Of a stretch of DNA of 18,330 bases, positions 10,828-18,270 are shown in pieces. The first letter of the stretch is position 1. Each line of letters opens with the position of its first letter. Position numbers and translations under genes: made by a program. The notes under the pieces were generated by a model. That model was not told where the DNA came from, made no database searches, and saw only the letters and a program-made list of their open reading frames with translations. The DNA is from CAZEIW01 sp964512305 (lineage in GTDB: Bacteria; Pseudomonadota; Gammaproteobacteria; Burkholderiales; Burkholderiaceae_F): positions 1 to 18,330 of the forward strand of contig CAZEIW010000091.1 in NCBI GenBank assembly GCA_964512305.1, in the 5' to 3' direction.

Positions 10828-11225
10828 GTGTTCAGGTTTGTTCGATCAGGCCGGCCCCGGGCCGGGTTCGCCACATCGCCTTGGCGATGCCTGACGCAAG
10901 TGTTCGGGATTGCCGAACGAAATTTCGGATCCGGTATTCGAGGTCCGGCTGCCGTGCGGGCGACTGGTGTTGTTCGTGGCCCGCGGGGGCTGGACGGACG
11001 ATCGGAAAACGGGACGTTCCGTGGGTGCGAACTGGCGGCGCAGGGCGCACCGGGTTTGGCCGGTACGGCTTGCAGATGGCGGCGGCCAGCAGCGTCCGAA
11101 TGTGAGCGCAAAGTGTATCACGCGATATCCGGCGACAACAGGCCGGCGGCTACGTAGTCCGTGCCCGGCCCGATCGCGGGCGCTGCGTGACAGGACGGCT
11201 CATGGAGCGTGATCCAAGAGGTGCC

Positions 11226-11261
11226 GTTCGGGTTTTCGTTCGGGTTTTCGTTCGGGTCTTG
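11226..11261. repeat. Three 12-bp tandem repeats upstream of the SOS box
   Basis: The unit GTTCGGGTTTTC occurs at 11226-11237 and 11238-11249, with a third copy (GTTCGGGTCTTG) at 11250-11261 that differs at two bases. The array ends 13 nt before the LexA box and overlaps the likely -35 region. It could be slipped-strand sequence or a site for a DNA-binding protein. Confidence 0.85.
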
Positions 11262-11274
11262 CATCGGATTCAAA

Positions 11275-11294
11275 TACTGTATACATTCACAGTA
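11275..11294 (+). promoter_or_regulatory. LexA (SOS) box controlling lexA-imuA
   Basis: TACTGTATACATTCACAGTA matches the E. coli-type SOS box: the CTGT-N8-ACAG core is perfect, and the flanking TA and TA extend the symmetry to the full 20 bases. It lies 71 nt before the lexA ATG, where LexA binding would block the promoter. This implies autoregulation of lexA and, by read-through, damage induction of imuA. It is the only such site I found in the window. Confidence 0.93.
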
Positions 11295-11365
11295 ATTGTG
11301 AAAACAAAGCACCGCAAGACCCTTTCACGCAAGCCTGCCCTCATACCAACGCCCGCGCCGCCGCC

Positions 11366-12004
11366 ATGAACCTCGAACCTGCCGCCCTGACCGCCCGTCA
11401 AAGCGAAATCCTCGAGTTCATCCGCAACGAGCTCACCGAAAGCGGCGCTCCGCCGACACGCGAGGAAATCGCGCGCGCCTTCGGTTTCCGCTCGCTGAAC
11501 GCGGCCGAGCAGCATCTGCAGGCGCTGCAGAAGAAAGGCCTGATCGAACTGGTGGCCGGTACCTCGCGCGGCATCCGCCTCAGGGAGGCGGTGCGGGCGC
11601 TTGGCGAAGCCGCGCGCGAATTCGGCCTGCCGCTGGTCGGCAAGGTCGCCGCCGGCAGTCCGATCCTCGCGCAGGAAAACGTCCTCAAGCGCCCGGCAAT
11701 CGATCCGTCGATGTTCAAGCCGCGCGCCGACTACCTGCTCGAAGTGCGCGGCATGAGCATGCGCGATGCCGGCATCCTGGACGGCGACTGGCTCGCGGTG
11801 CACCGGCAAAGCCAGGCTCAAAACGGGCAGATCGTCGTCGCGCGCCTGGGCGACGACGTTACGGTCAAGCGGTTCAAGCTCAGGGGCGCGCGCGCGGAAC
11901 TGATTGCCGAGAACCCCGACTACACCTCGATCATCGTCGACCTCAGGCGCGAGCCGCTGTCGATCGAGGGCATCGCGGTCGGCGTGATCCGGCCCGCGCT
12001 GTAG
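11366..12004 (+). CDS. lexA: SOS repressor LexA
   Basis: LexA represses SOS genes and cleaves itself when activated by RecA filaments. The 212-residue product has the winged-helix DNA-binding domain at residues 1-72 (LTARQSEILEFI, PPTREEIARAFGF), a linker, and the S24 latent protease domain. The cleavage bond Ala96-Gly97 (GKVAAGSP), catalytic Ser131 (GMSMRD) and Lys168 (VTVKRFK) are all present, so it should be fully functional. A perfect LexA box lies upstream. imuA follows after 100 nt with no terminator, suggesting a shared transcript. There is no clear Shine-Dalgarno sequence before the ATG, but the protein aligns naturally from MNLEPAALTARQ. Close similarity to E. coli LexA agrees with the E. 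coli-type operator. Confidence 0.97.
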   Translation: MNLEPAALTARQSEILEFIRNELTESGAPPTREEIARAFGFRSLNAAEQHLQALQKKGLIELVAGTSRGIRLREAVRALGEAAREFGLPLVGKVAAGSPILAQENVLKRPAIDPSMFKPRADYLLEVRGMSMRDAGILDGDWLAVHRQSQAQNGQIVVARLGDDVTVKRFKLRGARAELIAENPDYTSIIVDLRREPLSIEGIAVGVIRPAL

Positions 12005-12104
12005 TCCACCGGGGTAACCGGCCGCTGCCGCCGCCGTCAGCATCCGCCGCTGTCATCTCCTGCAGCCGATCCTCCCGGCAATCCCTTCCGTTCCCCAGCC
12101 TTCG

Positions 12105-12959
12105 ATGCAGGCGTCCATGCGTGCCGCCACGACCCTGGTTCCCCTGCTGCAGGCCTCCGGCGCGATCGGCGTGCCCAATGTCTGGCGCGGCGACGCGCTG
12201 GCGCAGGCCGATCCGGGCGCCGGCTGCCAGCCGAGCGGATTCGCCGAGCTCGATGCCGAACTGCCGGGCGGCGGCTGGCCGCACGGTCAGCTGGTCGAAC
12301 TGCTGCTCGACGATCCCGGGCTCGGCGAGCTGAGCCTGCTCACGCCCGCGTTGGCGGCGGTCGCCGGCACCGGCCGGACCTGCGTCTGGGTGCTGCCGTG
12401 CGAAGCGACGCCGCCGGGGCTGCCGTTGCCCTACGCGCCCGCATTGGTCGCGGCCGGCATCGATCCTGCGCGCAGCATCTTCGTGCGGCCGGCCACGCCG
12501 CGCGAAAGCGGCTGGGCGCTCGAACAATCGCTGCGTGCCGCGCATCTGGGTGCCTTGCTCGGCTGGCTGCCGGCGTCGAGCGGTGCCGATGCCGACTTCC
12601 GATCCCTGCGCCGCCTGCACCTGCTGGCCCACCAGCATCGCGCGCTGGTGTTCGTGCTGCGCGCCGGACGCTGTGCGCAGGCGCCATCGCCGGCGCCGCT
12701 GCGCCTGCGGCTGGCCCACGACGGCGAGCGGCTGCAGGTGACGCTGCTCAAGCGGCGCGGCCGCCCGCTGATCGATCCGATCGCGCTGCAGGTTCACCCT
12801 GCGCGGTGGCAGCGGCGCGCGCCGGACGCGGTCTCGGCCCATCAAGGCGCGCCCGCGACGACCGCCCTGCCCTCAGCCGCTGCATTGCAGCCCGTGCCGC
12901 CGCTGCCGCCCGCGACGACGTCATCGCGCTGGTCGATGCGGGCGATCTTCAGTCACTGA
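12105..12959 (+). CDS. imuA: Translesion-synthesis accessory protein ImuA
   Basis: ImuA is a RecA/SulA-like protein that works with the inactive polymerase ImuB and polymerase DnaE2 in SOS mutagenesis. The 284-residue product has the family signature GFAELDAELPGGGWPHGQLVELL (residues 45-67, split here by domain). It continues with the degenerate nucleotide-binding loop PGLGELSLL, which lacks the Walker A Lys, and the core ends about residue 232. The last 50 residues are Ala/Pro-rich and do not look conserved. Start may be the ATG at 12105 or at 12117; neither has a clear Shine-Dalgarno sequence. It is probably read from the lexA SOS promoter. The usual imuB-dnaE2 genes do not follow: the 3' side meets minus-strand genes. 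Confidence 0.85.
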   Translation: MQASMRAATTLVPLLQASGAIGVPNVWRGDALAQADPGAGCQPSGFAELDAELPGGGWPHGQLVELLLDDPGLGELSLLTPALAAVAGTGRTCVWVLPCEATPPGLPLPYAPALVAAGIDPARSIFVRPATPRESGWALEQSLRAAHLGALLGWLPASSGADADFRSLRRLHLLAHQHRALVFVLRAGRCAQAPSPAPLRLRLAHDGERLQVTLLKRRGRPLIDPIALQVHPARWQRRAPDAVSAHQGAPATTALPSAAALQPVPPLPPATTSSRWSMRAIFSH

Positions 12960-12998
12960 ATCGACCGCCTATCGAAAGTGACCGGACGAGGCGCAGCC

Positions 12999-13199
12999 TC
13001 AATCGTCGAGAAAACCGCCCTTGAAGAACGACCACGCCGTGCCGTCGTGCAGGTAGAAGAACCCGTCGGCACAGAAGTCCTTTCCGGGAAAGAACTCACG
13101 GTACGCGCGCGGCACGAGGCGAACCAGCTGCTCGTCGGTGAGCTCGTCGAACTCCTCCGGGGTGATCGGCCGGCCGACCCTGAGTCTGCGTGGTTCCAT
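12999..13199 (-). CDS. Small hypothetical protein (66 aa)
   Basis: I do not recognise this protein. It would be 66 residues from the ATG at 13199, or 72 from an in-frame GTG at 13217; AGTGAAG lies directly before the ATG and GGACGTGAT before the GTG, so the start is open. It has an acidic helix (TPEEFDELTDEQLVRLVP), an aromatic-rich end (DGFFYLHDGTAWSFFKGGF), one Cys and no membrane segment or signal peptide. The composition is protein-like and differs from the Arg/Ala-rich shadows of other frames. It lies 38 to 56 nt behind the larger unknown gene on the same strand and its 3' end faces imuA across 39 nt, so it may be co-transcribed with that larger gene. Confidence 0.6.
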   Translation of the reverse strand: MEPRRLRVGRPITPEEFDELTDEQLVRLVPRAYREFFPGKDFCADGFFYLHDGTAWSFFKGGFLDD

Positions 13200-13255
13200 C
13201 TTCACTTCAGCCGGCACGCATCACGTCCACGAGCGGACAAGACCAGGAACGCGGG

Positions 13256-14566
13256 TCATCGGTTGGCGGCCTGATCGCAAACACCCTTCATTGTCGGGTC
13301 TTCGGCAGCCGGACTGGCACAGAACCGGCGTTGCTGTTCTTCCATGTTCCTTCGTCCCCGTTCCACCAGCTGGGCCGTGGTCATGCCGCTGGCTGCGATC
13401 GCCCGCCGAGCAGGACTGACTTCGCCGTGTCGCAGCCGCTCGGTGATCGACTGCGGCAGAGGTCCGCAATCTCCCCCGGATCCCAACCTTTGCACCTGTG
13501 CCACCGATTCCTCGCGGCCGACCTCCATGATCGCCTCCTTGAGGTCCCGCAGCGCACTGACGCGATCCGGACTCCAACCGGTGCGCTTCCCGAGCTCGGT
13601 CCCGACGGACAGGCGCATAAGTGAATCCGCGCGCCCTGTCATCAACTCGGCGAGATCGCCGCAAACCTGACGCCGGTTGGGATCGGAAACGGCGGTGACG
13701 CTGCAGAAGTCGCGCAGCAAGATGAACGGCCCGGGATCCGAAATGGCGAGCTCTCCGAAAATGGCAACGGCCATCGTAAATTGAGTTCCCGACGACTGCG
13801 ACCGCACCACATCCGACTGAAGCAGGTCGGCAAAGGCACCGAGGTGCGGATCGATGACCTCCGCGCGCGATGCGCGGAAGAAGGCTTCGTCGCGCGTCCC
13901 CGAATCTCCTCGCCTGGCCGCATCATCGGCGGCAAGCAGCCATGGCACGGCGTTGCCGGGCTCGAGCTGGGCCCATCTTGCCGCCGACAGCGCGCCGCAG
14001 TGCGCGCCGGCACCGGGCTTTTGCTGCGTGCGGCACGCGTAGATCCCCAGAGCGTAGACGCCCGGGTCGTCGCTCGACGACGCGAGCTCGGCGACCCCGT
14101 CCGCGTCCGGACGTCGAAACATCAGCTCGATCTGCTCGGATCCGCATGCAGGGTCCTCGGCGCAACCGGGATGCGTTGCGGCATACGCGCCGCTGGCGGC
14201 GGTCGACGACGCGATCATCCCCGCATAACGTCCGAGCGCTCTGTCTCGCAGCGACTTGCTCGAACCGAGACGTTTCGACAGCTCGACGAACGCGCTCTGA
14301 GCCTCTGCGTACGAAACGTCCGAGGCGCCCTCCGCGCCTTCCTTGCCCTTCTCGCACCGCGCGATCACGCCGCCTGCGCCGGGTTGAACCGGTGCAACCC
14401 CGGCAACGTTGGAATCCCCGCCATGAACGCCTGCAACTTCATGCGCCGCAGGCGGCTGCGTCCTGCGACCTGGCGTCATGGTCAGGTAAACCCAGACACC
14501 GATCGCGGAAAACAAGACCACGACCGCAACGGTCGCGAGTCGACGCCAGCGGTTGTTGATCCGCAT
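13256..14566 (-). CDS. Hypothetical membrane-anchored, cysteine-rich protein
   Basis: No family is recognised. From the ATG at 14566 the product is 436 residues. It has a basic N-terminus (MRINNRWRR) and one hydrophobic segment at about residues 10-29, so it is most likely an inner-membrane anchor with the rest in the periplasm. About ten Cys are spread along the periplasmic part (for example HPGCAEDPACGS, YACRTQQ, DFCSV, QVCGDL, GDCGPL, RFCASP), in keeping with disulfide bonds. Short helical stretches such as AVPWLLAADDAARRGD are reminiscent of TPR/Sel1-type repeats, but this is weak. An alternative start at 14629 would add 21 residues. GC at third codon positions looks lower than in the neighbours, which may mean recent gain. 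It is divergent from the AsmA-family gene. Confidence 0.72.
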   Translation of the reverse strand: MRINNRWRRLATVAVVVLFSAIGVWVYLTMTPGRRTQPPAAHEVAGVHGGDSNVAGVAPVQPGAGGVIARCEKGKEGAEGASDVSYAEAQSAFVELSKRLGSSKSLRDRALGRYAGMIASSTAASGAYAATHPGCAEDPACGSEQIELMFRRPDADGVAELASSSDDPGVYALGIYACRTQQKPGAGAHCGALSAARWAQLEPGNAVPWLLAADDAARRGDSGTRDEAFFRASRAEVIDPHLGAFADLLQSDVVRSQSSGTQFTMAVAIFGELAISDPGPFILLRDFCSVTAVSDPNRRQVCGDLAELMTGRADSLMRLSVGTELGKRTGWSPDRVSALRDLKEAIMEVGREESVAQVQRLGSGGDCGPLPQSITERLRHGEVSPARRAIAASGMTTAQLVERGRRNMEEQQRRFCASPAAEDPTMKGVCDQAANR

Positions 14567-14730
14567 TTTCAAGGGTGATAGCGCTGATGCATGATACGGC
14601 CGCTCGCCGATGTGCGGATCGATTTCCATCCTTCCGCCCGAGTGTCGCCGTTTGCTGCGCTGGTTCAATATCCCGCTCGCGGCAGTCTGCTGCAATGGCG
14701 CCTGCGCTCCGGCAAAGACGGGAGATGGGC

Positions 14731-16701
14731 ATGCTACGGAAGATCGTGATCGGGGTCGTGGCGGTCGTCGTGCTGCTGGCGCTGGCGCTGGTCGCCTTCG
14801 TCGCGCTGTTCGACGCCAACCGCTACAAGCCCCAGATCGAGAACGCGGCCAGGCAGCAGCTGGGCCGCACGCTGCGGATCGACGGCGACCTGTCGCTGTC
14901 CCTGTTCCCCAACCTCGCGCTGGCCGTACCGAAGGTCACGCTGAGCGAGCGCGGCTCGGAGCGGACGTTCGCGAGCCTGGAGCGGGCGCGCGTCTCGGTC
15001 GCCCTGCTGCCGCTGCTCAGGGGCAAGGTCCAGGCGGACACGATCACGCTGGCGGGACTGCGCGCGGCGATCGTGCGCCGCGCCGACGGCAGTACCAGCA
15101 TCGACGACCTGACCGGCGCCGGCAAGGCGAAAGCCGCGCCGCAAGCCGGTCCGCCGCCGGGGGGCGGGGCGCCGCCGGCGCTCGCGACACTCGAGCTCGG
15201 GGGCGTCGACGTCGCCGATGCCGGGGTGAGCATCCACGACGAAAGGGACGGCAGCACGATGACGCTGTCGCACCTCAACGTGAAGATCGGGCGCATCGCA
15301 CCGAACGCCGCGACACCGGTCGAGGTCATCGCTGCGCTCGACGTCAGCCAGCCACCGGCTCACGTCGACCTGAAGCTCGCGGCCGACGGCGTCGCGCACG
15401 AGGGCAGCCAGGCGAAGGTCGGCAAGCTCGCGGTCGATCTGAGTGCGCGGCAGGCCGAGCAGGCGGTCGCCTTGTCGCTTTCGGGGCCGGCGTCGGCAGA
15501 CCTCGCCGCCCTGCGGTTCGAGCTGCCGAAGCTCGAGGGCGAGCTGCGCGCCGACCTGCCGTCGCTGCCGCAGAAGACCCTGAAGGTCGCGCTCGCCTCG
15601 GCGCTGGTGGTGGACGCGAAGGCGCAGCACGTTCGCGCCAACGCGGACGCCCGCTTCGACGATTCGGTCGCCGCGCTGAAACTCGATCTCGACGGCTTCT
15701 CGGCGCCGCGCATCGCGTTCGATGCGACCGTCGATCGCATCGATCTCGATCGCTACCTGAAGCCGGCGCCGGCCGCTGCCCCTGCGTCACCCGGAACGAA
15801 GCCGGCCGAAACGCCGGCGACGACGGCCGCGGCAGACCCCAAGGTCGACCTCTCGGCTCTGAAGCCCTTGAACCTCAATGGCCGTGTCACGGTCGGCAGC
15901 CTGAAGGCGTTCGGGCTGAAGGCAGCCAAGCTGCAGGCGGTGATCAAGGCCGCAGCAGGCCGGCTCGATGTTGCCCCGCTCTCGGCGACGCTCTACGAAG
16001 GAACCCTCAACGCCGCTGCGCGCGCCGAGGAGAACACCAACCGCGTGACGGCGAACGTCACGCTGGCCGGCATTTCGATCGGCCCGCTGCTCAGCGATGC
16101 GACGGGCAAGGAACCGATCGACGGCCACGGCAGCATCGACTTCGACCTCACGACGCAGGGCGCGACCGTCGGCGCGATGCGGCACGCGCTCGGCGGCACG
16201 GCGGGCGTGGCGCTGCGCGACGGCGCCATCCACGGCATCAACGTGGCGCAGCGGCTGCGCGACCTGCGTGCCGCCGTCCAGTCGGGCTCGCTGCAGACGC
16301 AGGCGGCGAGCGGCGCCGAGAAGACCGACTTCTCCGAGTTGTCGGCGCACTTCGTGGTTCGAAACGGGGTGGCGACCAACAACGACCTGCAGCTGGCTTC
16401 GCCGGTGCTTCGCGCCACGGGCGCCGGCAGCATCGACGTCGGCGCACTCACGCTCGACTACACGGCCAAGGTCTCCGTGGTCGGGACGCTCGCGGGCCAG
16501 GACGGCCAGCCGATATCGGATCTCAACGGGATCACGGTCCCGCTGCACGTCTCGGGGCCGTTCAGCCAGCTGGCGTTCGGCCTCGACTGGCGCGACGCCG
16601 CGCGGCAGACCGTCGCGAAGAAGGCGACCGAGCAGTTGAAGGCCCGCCTCGGTACGGGCGGCAAGCCGGCCGACCTGCTCAAGGGGCTGCTCGGACGCTG
16701 A
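14731..16701 (+). CDS. AsmA family protein
   Basis: AsmA-type proteins are large inner-membrane-anchored periplasmic proteins related to the bridge-like lipid-transport proteins, and affect outer-membrane composition. The 656-residue product starts at the ATG 14731, six bases after GGAG. An in-frame ATG at 14725 touches that GGAG and is less likely. One transmembrane helix spans about residues 4-27, followed by the family N-terminus (FDANRYKPQIENAARQQLGR, then GDLSLSLFPNLAL). A Pro/Ala/Thr-rich linker lies at about 345-372. The C-terminal AsmA block has GTAGVALRDGAIHGINVAQ, TGAGSIDVGALTLDY and the final GPFSQLAFGLDW. It is divergent from the unknown gene at 14566 and convergent with the serine hydrolase. 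The family is clear; which AsmA paralogue it is cannot be told. Confidence 0.9.
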   Translation: MLRKIVIGVVAVVVLLALALVAFVALFDANRYKPQIENAARQQLGRTLRIDGDLSLSLFPNLALAVPKVTLSERGSERTFASLERARVSVALLPLLRGKVQADTITLAGLRAAIVRRADGSTSIDDLTGAGKAKAAPQAGPPPGGGAPPALATLELGGVDVADAGVSIHDERDGSTMTLSHLNVKIGRIAPNAATPVEVIAALDVSQPPAHVDLKLAADGVAHEGSQAKVGKLAVDLSARQAEQAVALSLSGPASADLAALRFELPKLEGELRADLPSLPQKTLKVALASALVVDAKAQHVRANADARFDDSVAALKLDLDGFSAPRIAFDATVDRIDLDRYLKPAPAAAPASPGTKPAETPATTAAADPKVDLSALKPLNLNGRVTVGSLKAFGLKAAKLQAVIKAAAGRLDVAPLSATLYEGTLNAAARAEENTNRVTANVTLAGISIGPLLSDATGKEPIDGHGSIDFDLTTQGATVGAMRHALGGTAGVALRDGAIHGINVAQRLRDLRAAVQSGSLQTQAASGAEKTDFSELSAHFVVRNGVATNNDLQLASPVLRATGAGSIDVGALTLDYTAKVSVVGTLAGQDGQPISDLNGITVPLHVSGPFSQLAFGLDWRDAARQTVAKKATEQLKARLGTGGKPADLLKGLLGR

Positions 16702-16713
16702 GCCTGCCGGCCG

Positions 16714-16751
16714 CCGCGGACGGGCGCGGCAGCGTCTTCGCCCGTCCGCGG
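16714..16751. terminator. 13-bp inverted repeat between convergent genes
   Basis: CCGCGGACGGGCG (16714-16726) and CGCCCGTCCGCGG (16739-16751) are perfect inverted repeats with a 12-base loop. They sit 12 nt past the AsmA-family stop and 13 nt past the hydrolase stop. The position and strength suggest a shared transcription end, although neither side has a T-run. It may instead act as an RNA 3' stabilising stem with Rho-dependent termination. Confidence 0.6.
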
Positions 16752-16764
16752 TTCGGCGCTGGAC

Positions 16765-17934
16765 TCAGTCGATCGACTCGTACACCGCTTTCTGGAACTC
16801 GAGGAAAAGCGGGGCGGCCTTCACGTCGACGAACGGAAGGACCTGCGTCAGGTACACCCCGCCGACGTTCTTCGACGGGTCGATCCAGTAGAAGGAATTG
16901 GCGAGCCCTGCCCACATCAGGCTGCCGGCGGACAGACCTGTTGGCGCGCGCTCGGTGTTGATCTGGAAGCCGTAGCCGTAGTGCTTCTCCAGGCCCGGGA
17001 AGAACTCGGCGTCATTCGAGAGCGGCGGCATCGCGGTCCTCAGCGGCGTGACCCGGATCTGGCCGGTCTGGTTGCGCGCCATGAGGTCGACGGTCTCGGG
17101 GCGAAGCACCTGCACTCCCCGTGCCTTGCCCCGATTCAGGATCATTTGCACGAACTTCAAGTAATCGCCCGCGGTTCCGTACAGCCCGCCGCCGCCCATT
17201 TCGAATTCCGGATCCTGCGGGATCTCGACGTCGCCGGCGACGAGTTTGCCGTCGTCGCCACGCTGATGGATCTTCGCCAGACGCGAGCGCATCGACCCGC
17301 TGATCCTGAACGCGGTATCCGTCATCCCGAGCGGCTGGAGAACATTTTCCTGCAGGTACGCGCCGAGCCGCTTGCCGCTCACGGCTTCGACCGCCTTCCC
17401 CACCCAGTCGATGCCGATCCCATACTCCCAGCGTTCGCCGGGATCGAACAACAGCGGCGTGCGCAGGCAAGCGTTCTGGCAGGCGATGATCCCCGGCGTC
17501 TCGGTCGCCTTCTGGTACTGCTGGATCGACGCGTTCCAGAACTCGTAGCTGAAGCCTGCCGTGTGCGTCAGCAGGTGCGCCAGCGTCACGGGGCGCTTCG
17601 GCGGGCGGGTCTTGGGTCGTCCCTGGGCATCGAAGCCCTCGAGGACCTGGTTCGACGCGATCTCCGGCACCCACCGGCTGACCGCGCTCTGCAGGTCGAG
17701 CTTGCCGCGCTCGACGAGTTGCATCGCGGCCGTACTGGTGATCGCCTTCGTCATCGACGCGATCCACACGACGGTGTCGAGCGTCATCGCAGCAGGCTGG
17801 CCGAGCACGCGCTTGCCGAACGCGCCCTCGTAGGCGATCCCGTCGCGGTTCGCCGCCATCGCGACGACGCCCGGGACATCGCCGGCGTCGGCCGCGCGGC
17901 TCAGCAACGCGTCCGCACTGTGCTTCAGGGACAT
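16765..17934 (-). CDS. Class C beta-lactamase-family serine hydrolase (EstB-like esterase)
   Basis: This 389-residue protein belongs to the beta-lactamase/penicillin-binding-protein fold (PF00144). The nucleophile motif is SMTK (Ser60, Lys63). The Tyr motif is YGIG with Tyr171 in the YxN position, and the third motif WAGL at 341-344 replaces the KTG box, as in EstB-type esterases. HTAGFSY (124-130) is also typical of the family. No signal peptide precedes it, so it is probably cytoplasmic, which argues for an esterase or ester/lactam hydrolase rather than an antibiotic-resistance enzyme. The start is set by a perfect AGGAGG five bases before the ATG; the frame stays open upstream but has no such signal. 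The substrate cannot be read from the sequence. Confidence 0.9.
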   Translation of the reverse strand: MSLKHSADALLSRAADAGDVPGVVAMAANRDGIAYEGAFGKRVLGQPAAMTLDTVVWIASMTKAITSTAAMQLVERGKLDLQSAVSRWVPEIASNQVLEGFDAQGRPKTRPPKRPVTLAHLLTHTAGFSYEFWNASIQQYQKATETPGIIACQNACLRTPLLFDPGERWEYGIGIDWVGKAVEAVSGKRLGAYLQENVLQPLGMTDTAFRISGSMRSRLAKIHQRGDDGKLVAGDVEIPQDPEFEMGGGGLYGTAGDYLKFVQMILNRGKARGVQVLRPETVDLMARNQTGQIRVTPLRTAMPPLSNDAEFFPGLEKHYGYGFQINTERAPTGLSAGSLMWAGLANSFYWIDPSKNVGGVYLTQVLPFVDVKAAPLFLEFQKAVYESID

Positions 17935-17939
17935 GGCGT

Positions 17940-17945
17940 CCTCCT
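17940..17945 (-). promoter_or_regulatory. Consensus Shine-Dalgarno AGGAGG deciding the hydrolase start
   Basis: The minus strand reads AGGAGG, then five bases, then ATG at 17934. This rules out the upstream extension of the frame and predicts efficient translation. Confidence 0.88.
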
Positions 17946-18166
17946 TGCGTTGATCGTTTCGGTCATCTGCGGCATGAGCACGCCGTGGGCGTGGCTTTCC
18001 GCCCGGCTCCGCAGGACCGACCAATCTACTCCGAATGATTTCCCGGCCCGGCGGCCCTAGCCGCACGCTCGCCGGCGGTTGATCGCCCACGGCACGACTC
18101 CGACGGTGCCGGGCTCCGCGGTCGGCGGTCCGCGCGTGCAGGGTTGGCCACACTAGCCTTCGGCAT

Positions 18167-18192
18167 GCTCCTGTTGAATGCTCCTCTTGAAT
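18167..18192. repeat. Two 13-bp tandem direct repeats
   Basis: GCTCCTGTTGAAT (18167-18179) is followed directly by GCTCCTCTTGAAT (18180-18192), with one mismatch. They lie about 80-100 bases before the start at 18271 and each ends in a TTGAAT that resembles a -35 element. Duplicated activator site or chance duplication are both possible. Confidence 0.75.
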
Positions 18193-18270
18193 ATGTCGCC
18201 TGAGTGATCAAACTGAGTCTCAAGAACTCGGCGGGGCATCCGGCAGGATCGGCCGGTTTCGGGGGAGCGC

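Larger units (their letters stand above)
10828..11365. other. 538-nt divergent intergenic region between scpB and lexA
   Basis: No gene is supported. Short open frames on both strands lack start signals and family resemblance. On the scpB side there are two small perfect hairpins, CATCGC/GCGATG (10874-10889) and GTTCGG/CCGAAC (10902-10918), followed by the palindrome CGAAATTTCG (10918-10927). A TGATACACT extended -10-like sequence on the minus strand (about 11120-11112) is a weak candidate for the scpB promoter. The right end holds the 12-bp tandem repeats and the LexA box, listed separately. Confidence 0.6.
17935..18270. other. 336-nt non-coding region at the right end
   Basis: Only an unconvincing minus-strand frame (18223-18026) lies here. 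The region would hold the divergent promoters for the hydrolase (minus) and the gene starting at 18271 (plus). It contains a hairpin, CGGCAC (18090-18095) with GTGCCG (18106-18111), and a 13-bp tandem repeat at 18167-18192. No consensus promoter is evident. Confidence 0.55.

Noticed and set aside
10910..11212. A 100-codon plus-strand frame between scpB and lexA
   Set aside because: It would need a TTG start, has no Shine-Dalgarno sequence, and degenerates into an Arg/Ala/Ser-rich tail; no family resemblance.
11118..11312. Minus-strand peptide containing PNENPNEN repeats
   Set aside because: The amino-acid repeat is just the translation of the 12-bp DNA repeat and the frame runs through the LexA box; no ribosome-binding site.
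14734..15630. A 298-codon minus-strand frame opposite the AsmA-family gene
   Set aside because: Arg/Leu/Asp-rich shadow without start signal or motifs, opposite a gene with a clear membrane anchor and family blocks.
18026..18223. A 65-codon minus-strand frame upstream of the hydrolase
   Set aside because: No Shine-Dalgarno site, Arg/Ala/Ser-rich chance composition, and it overlaps the probable promoter region.
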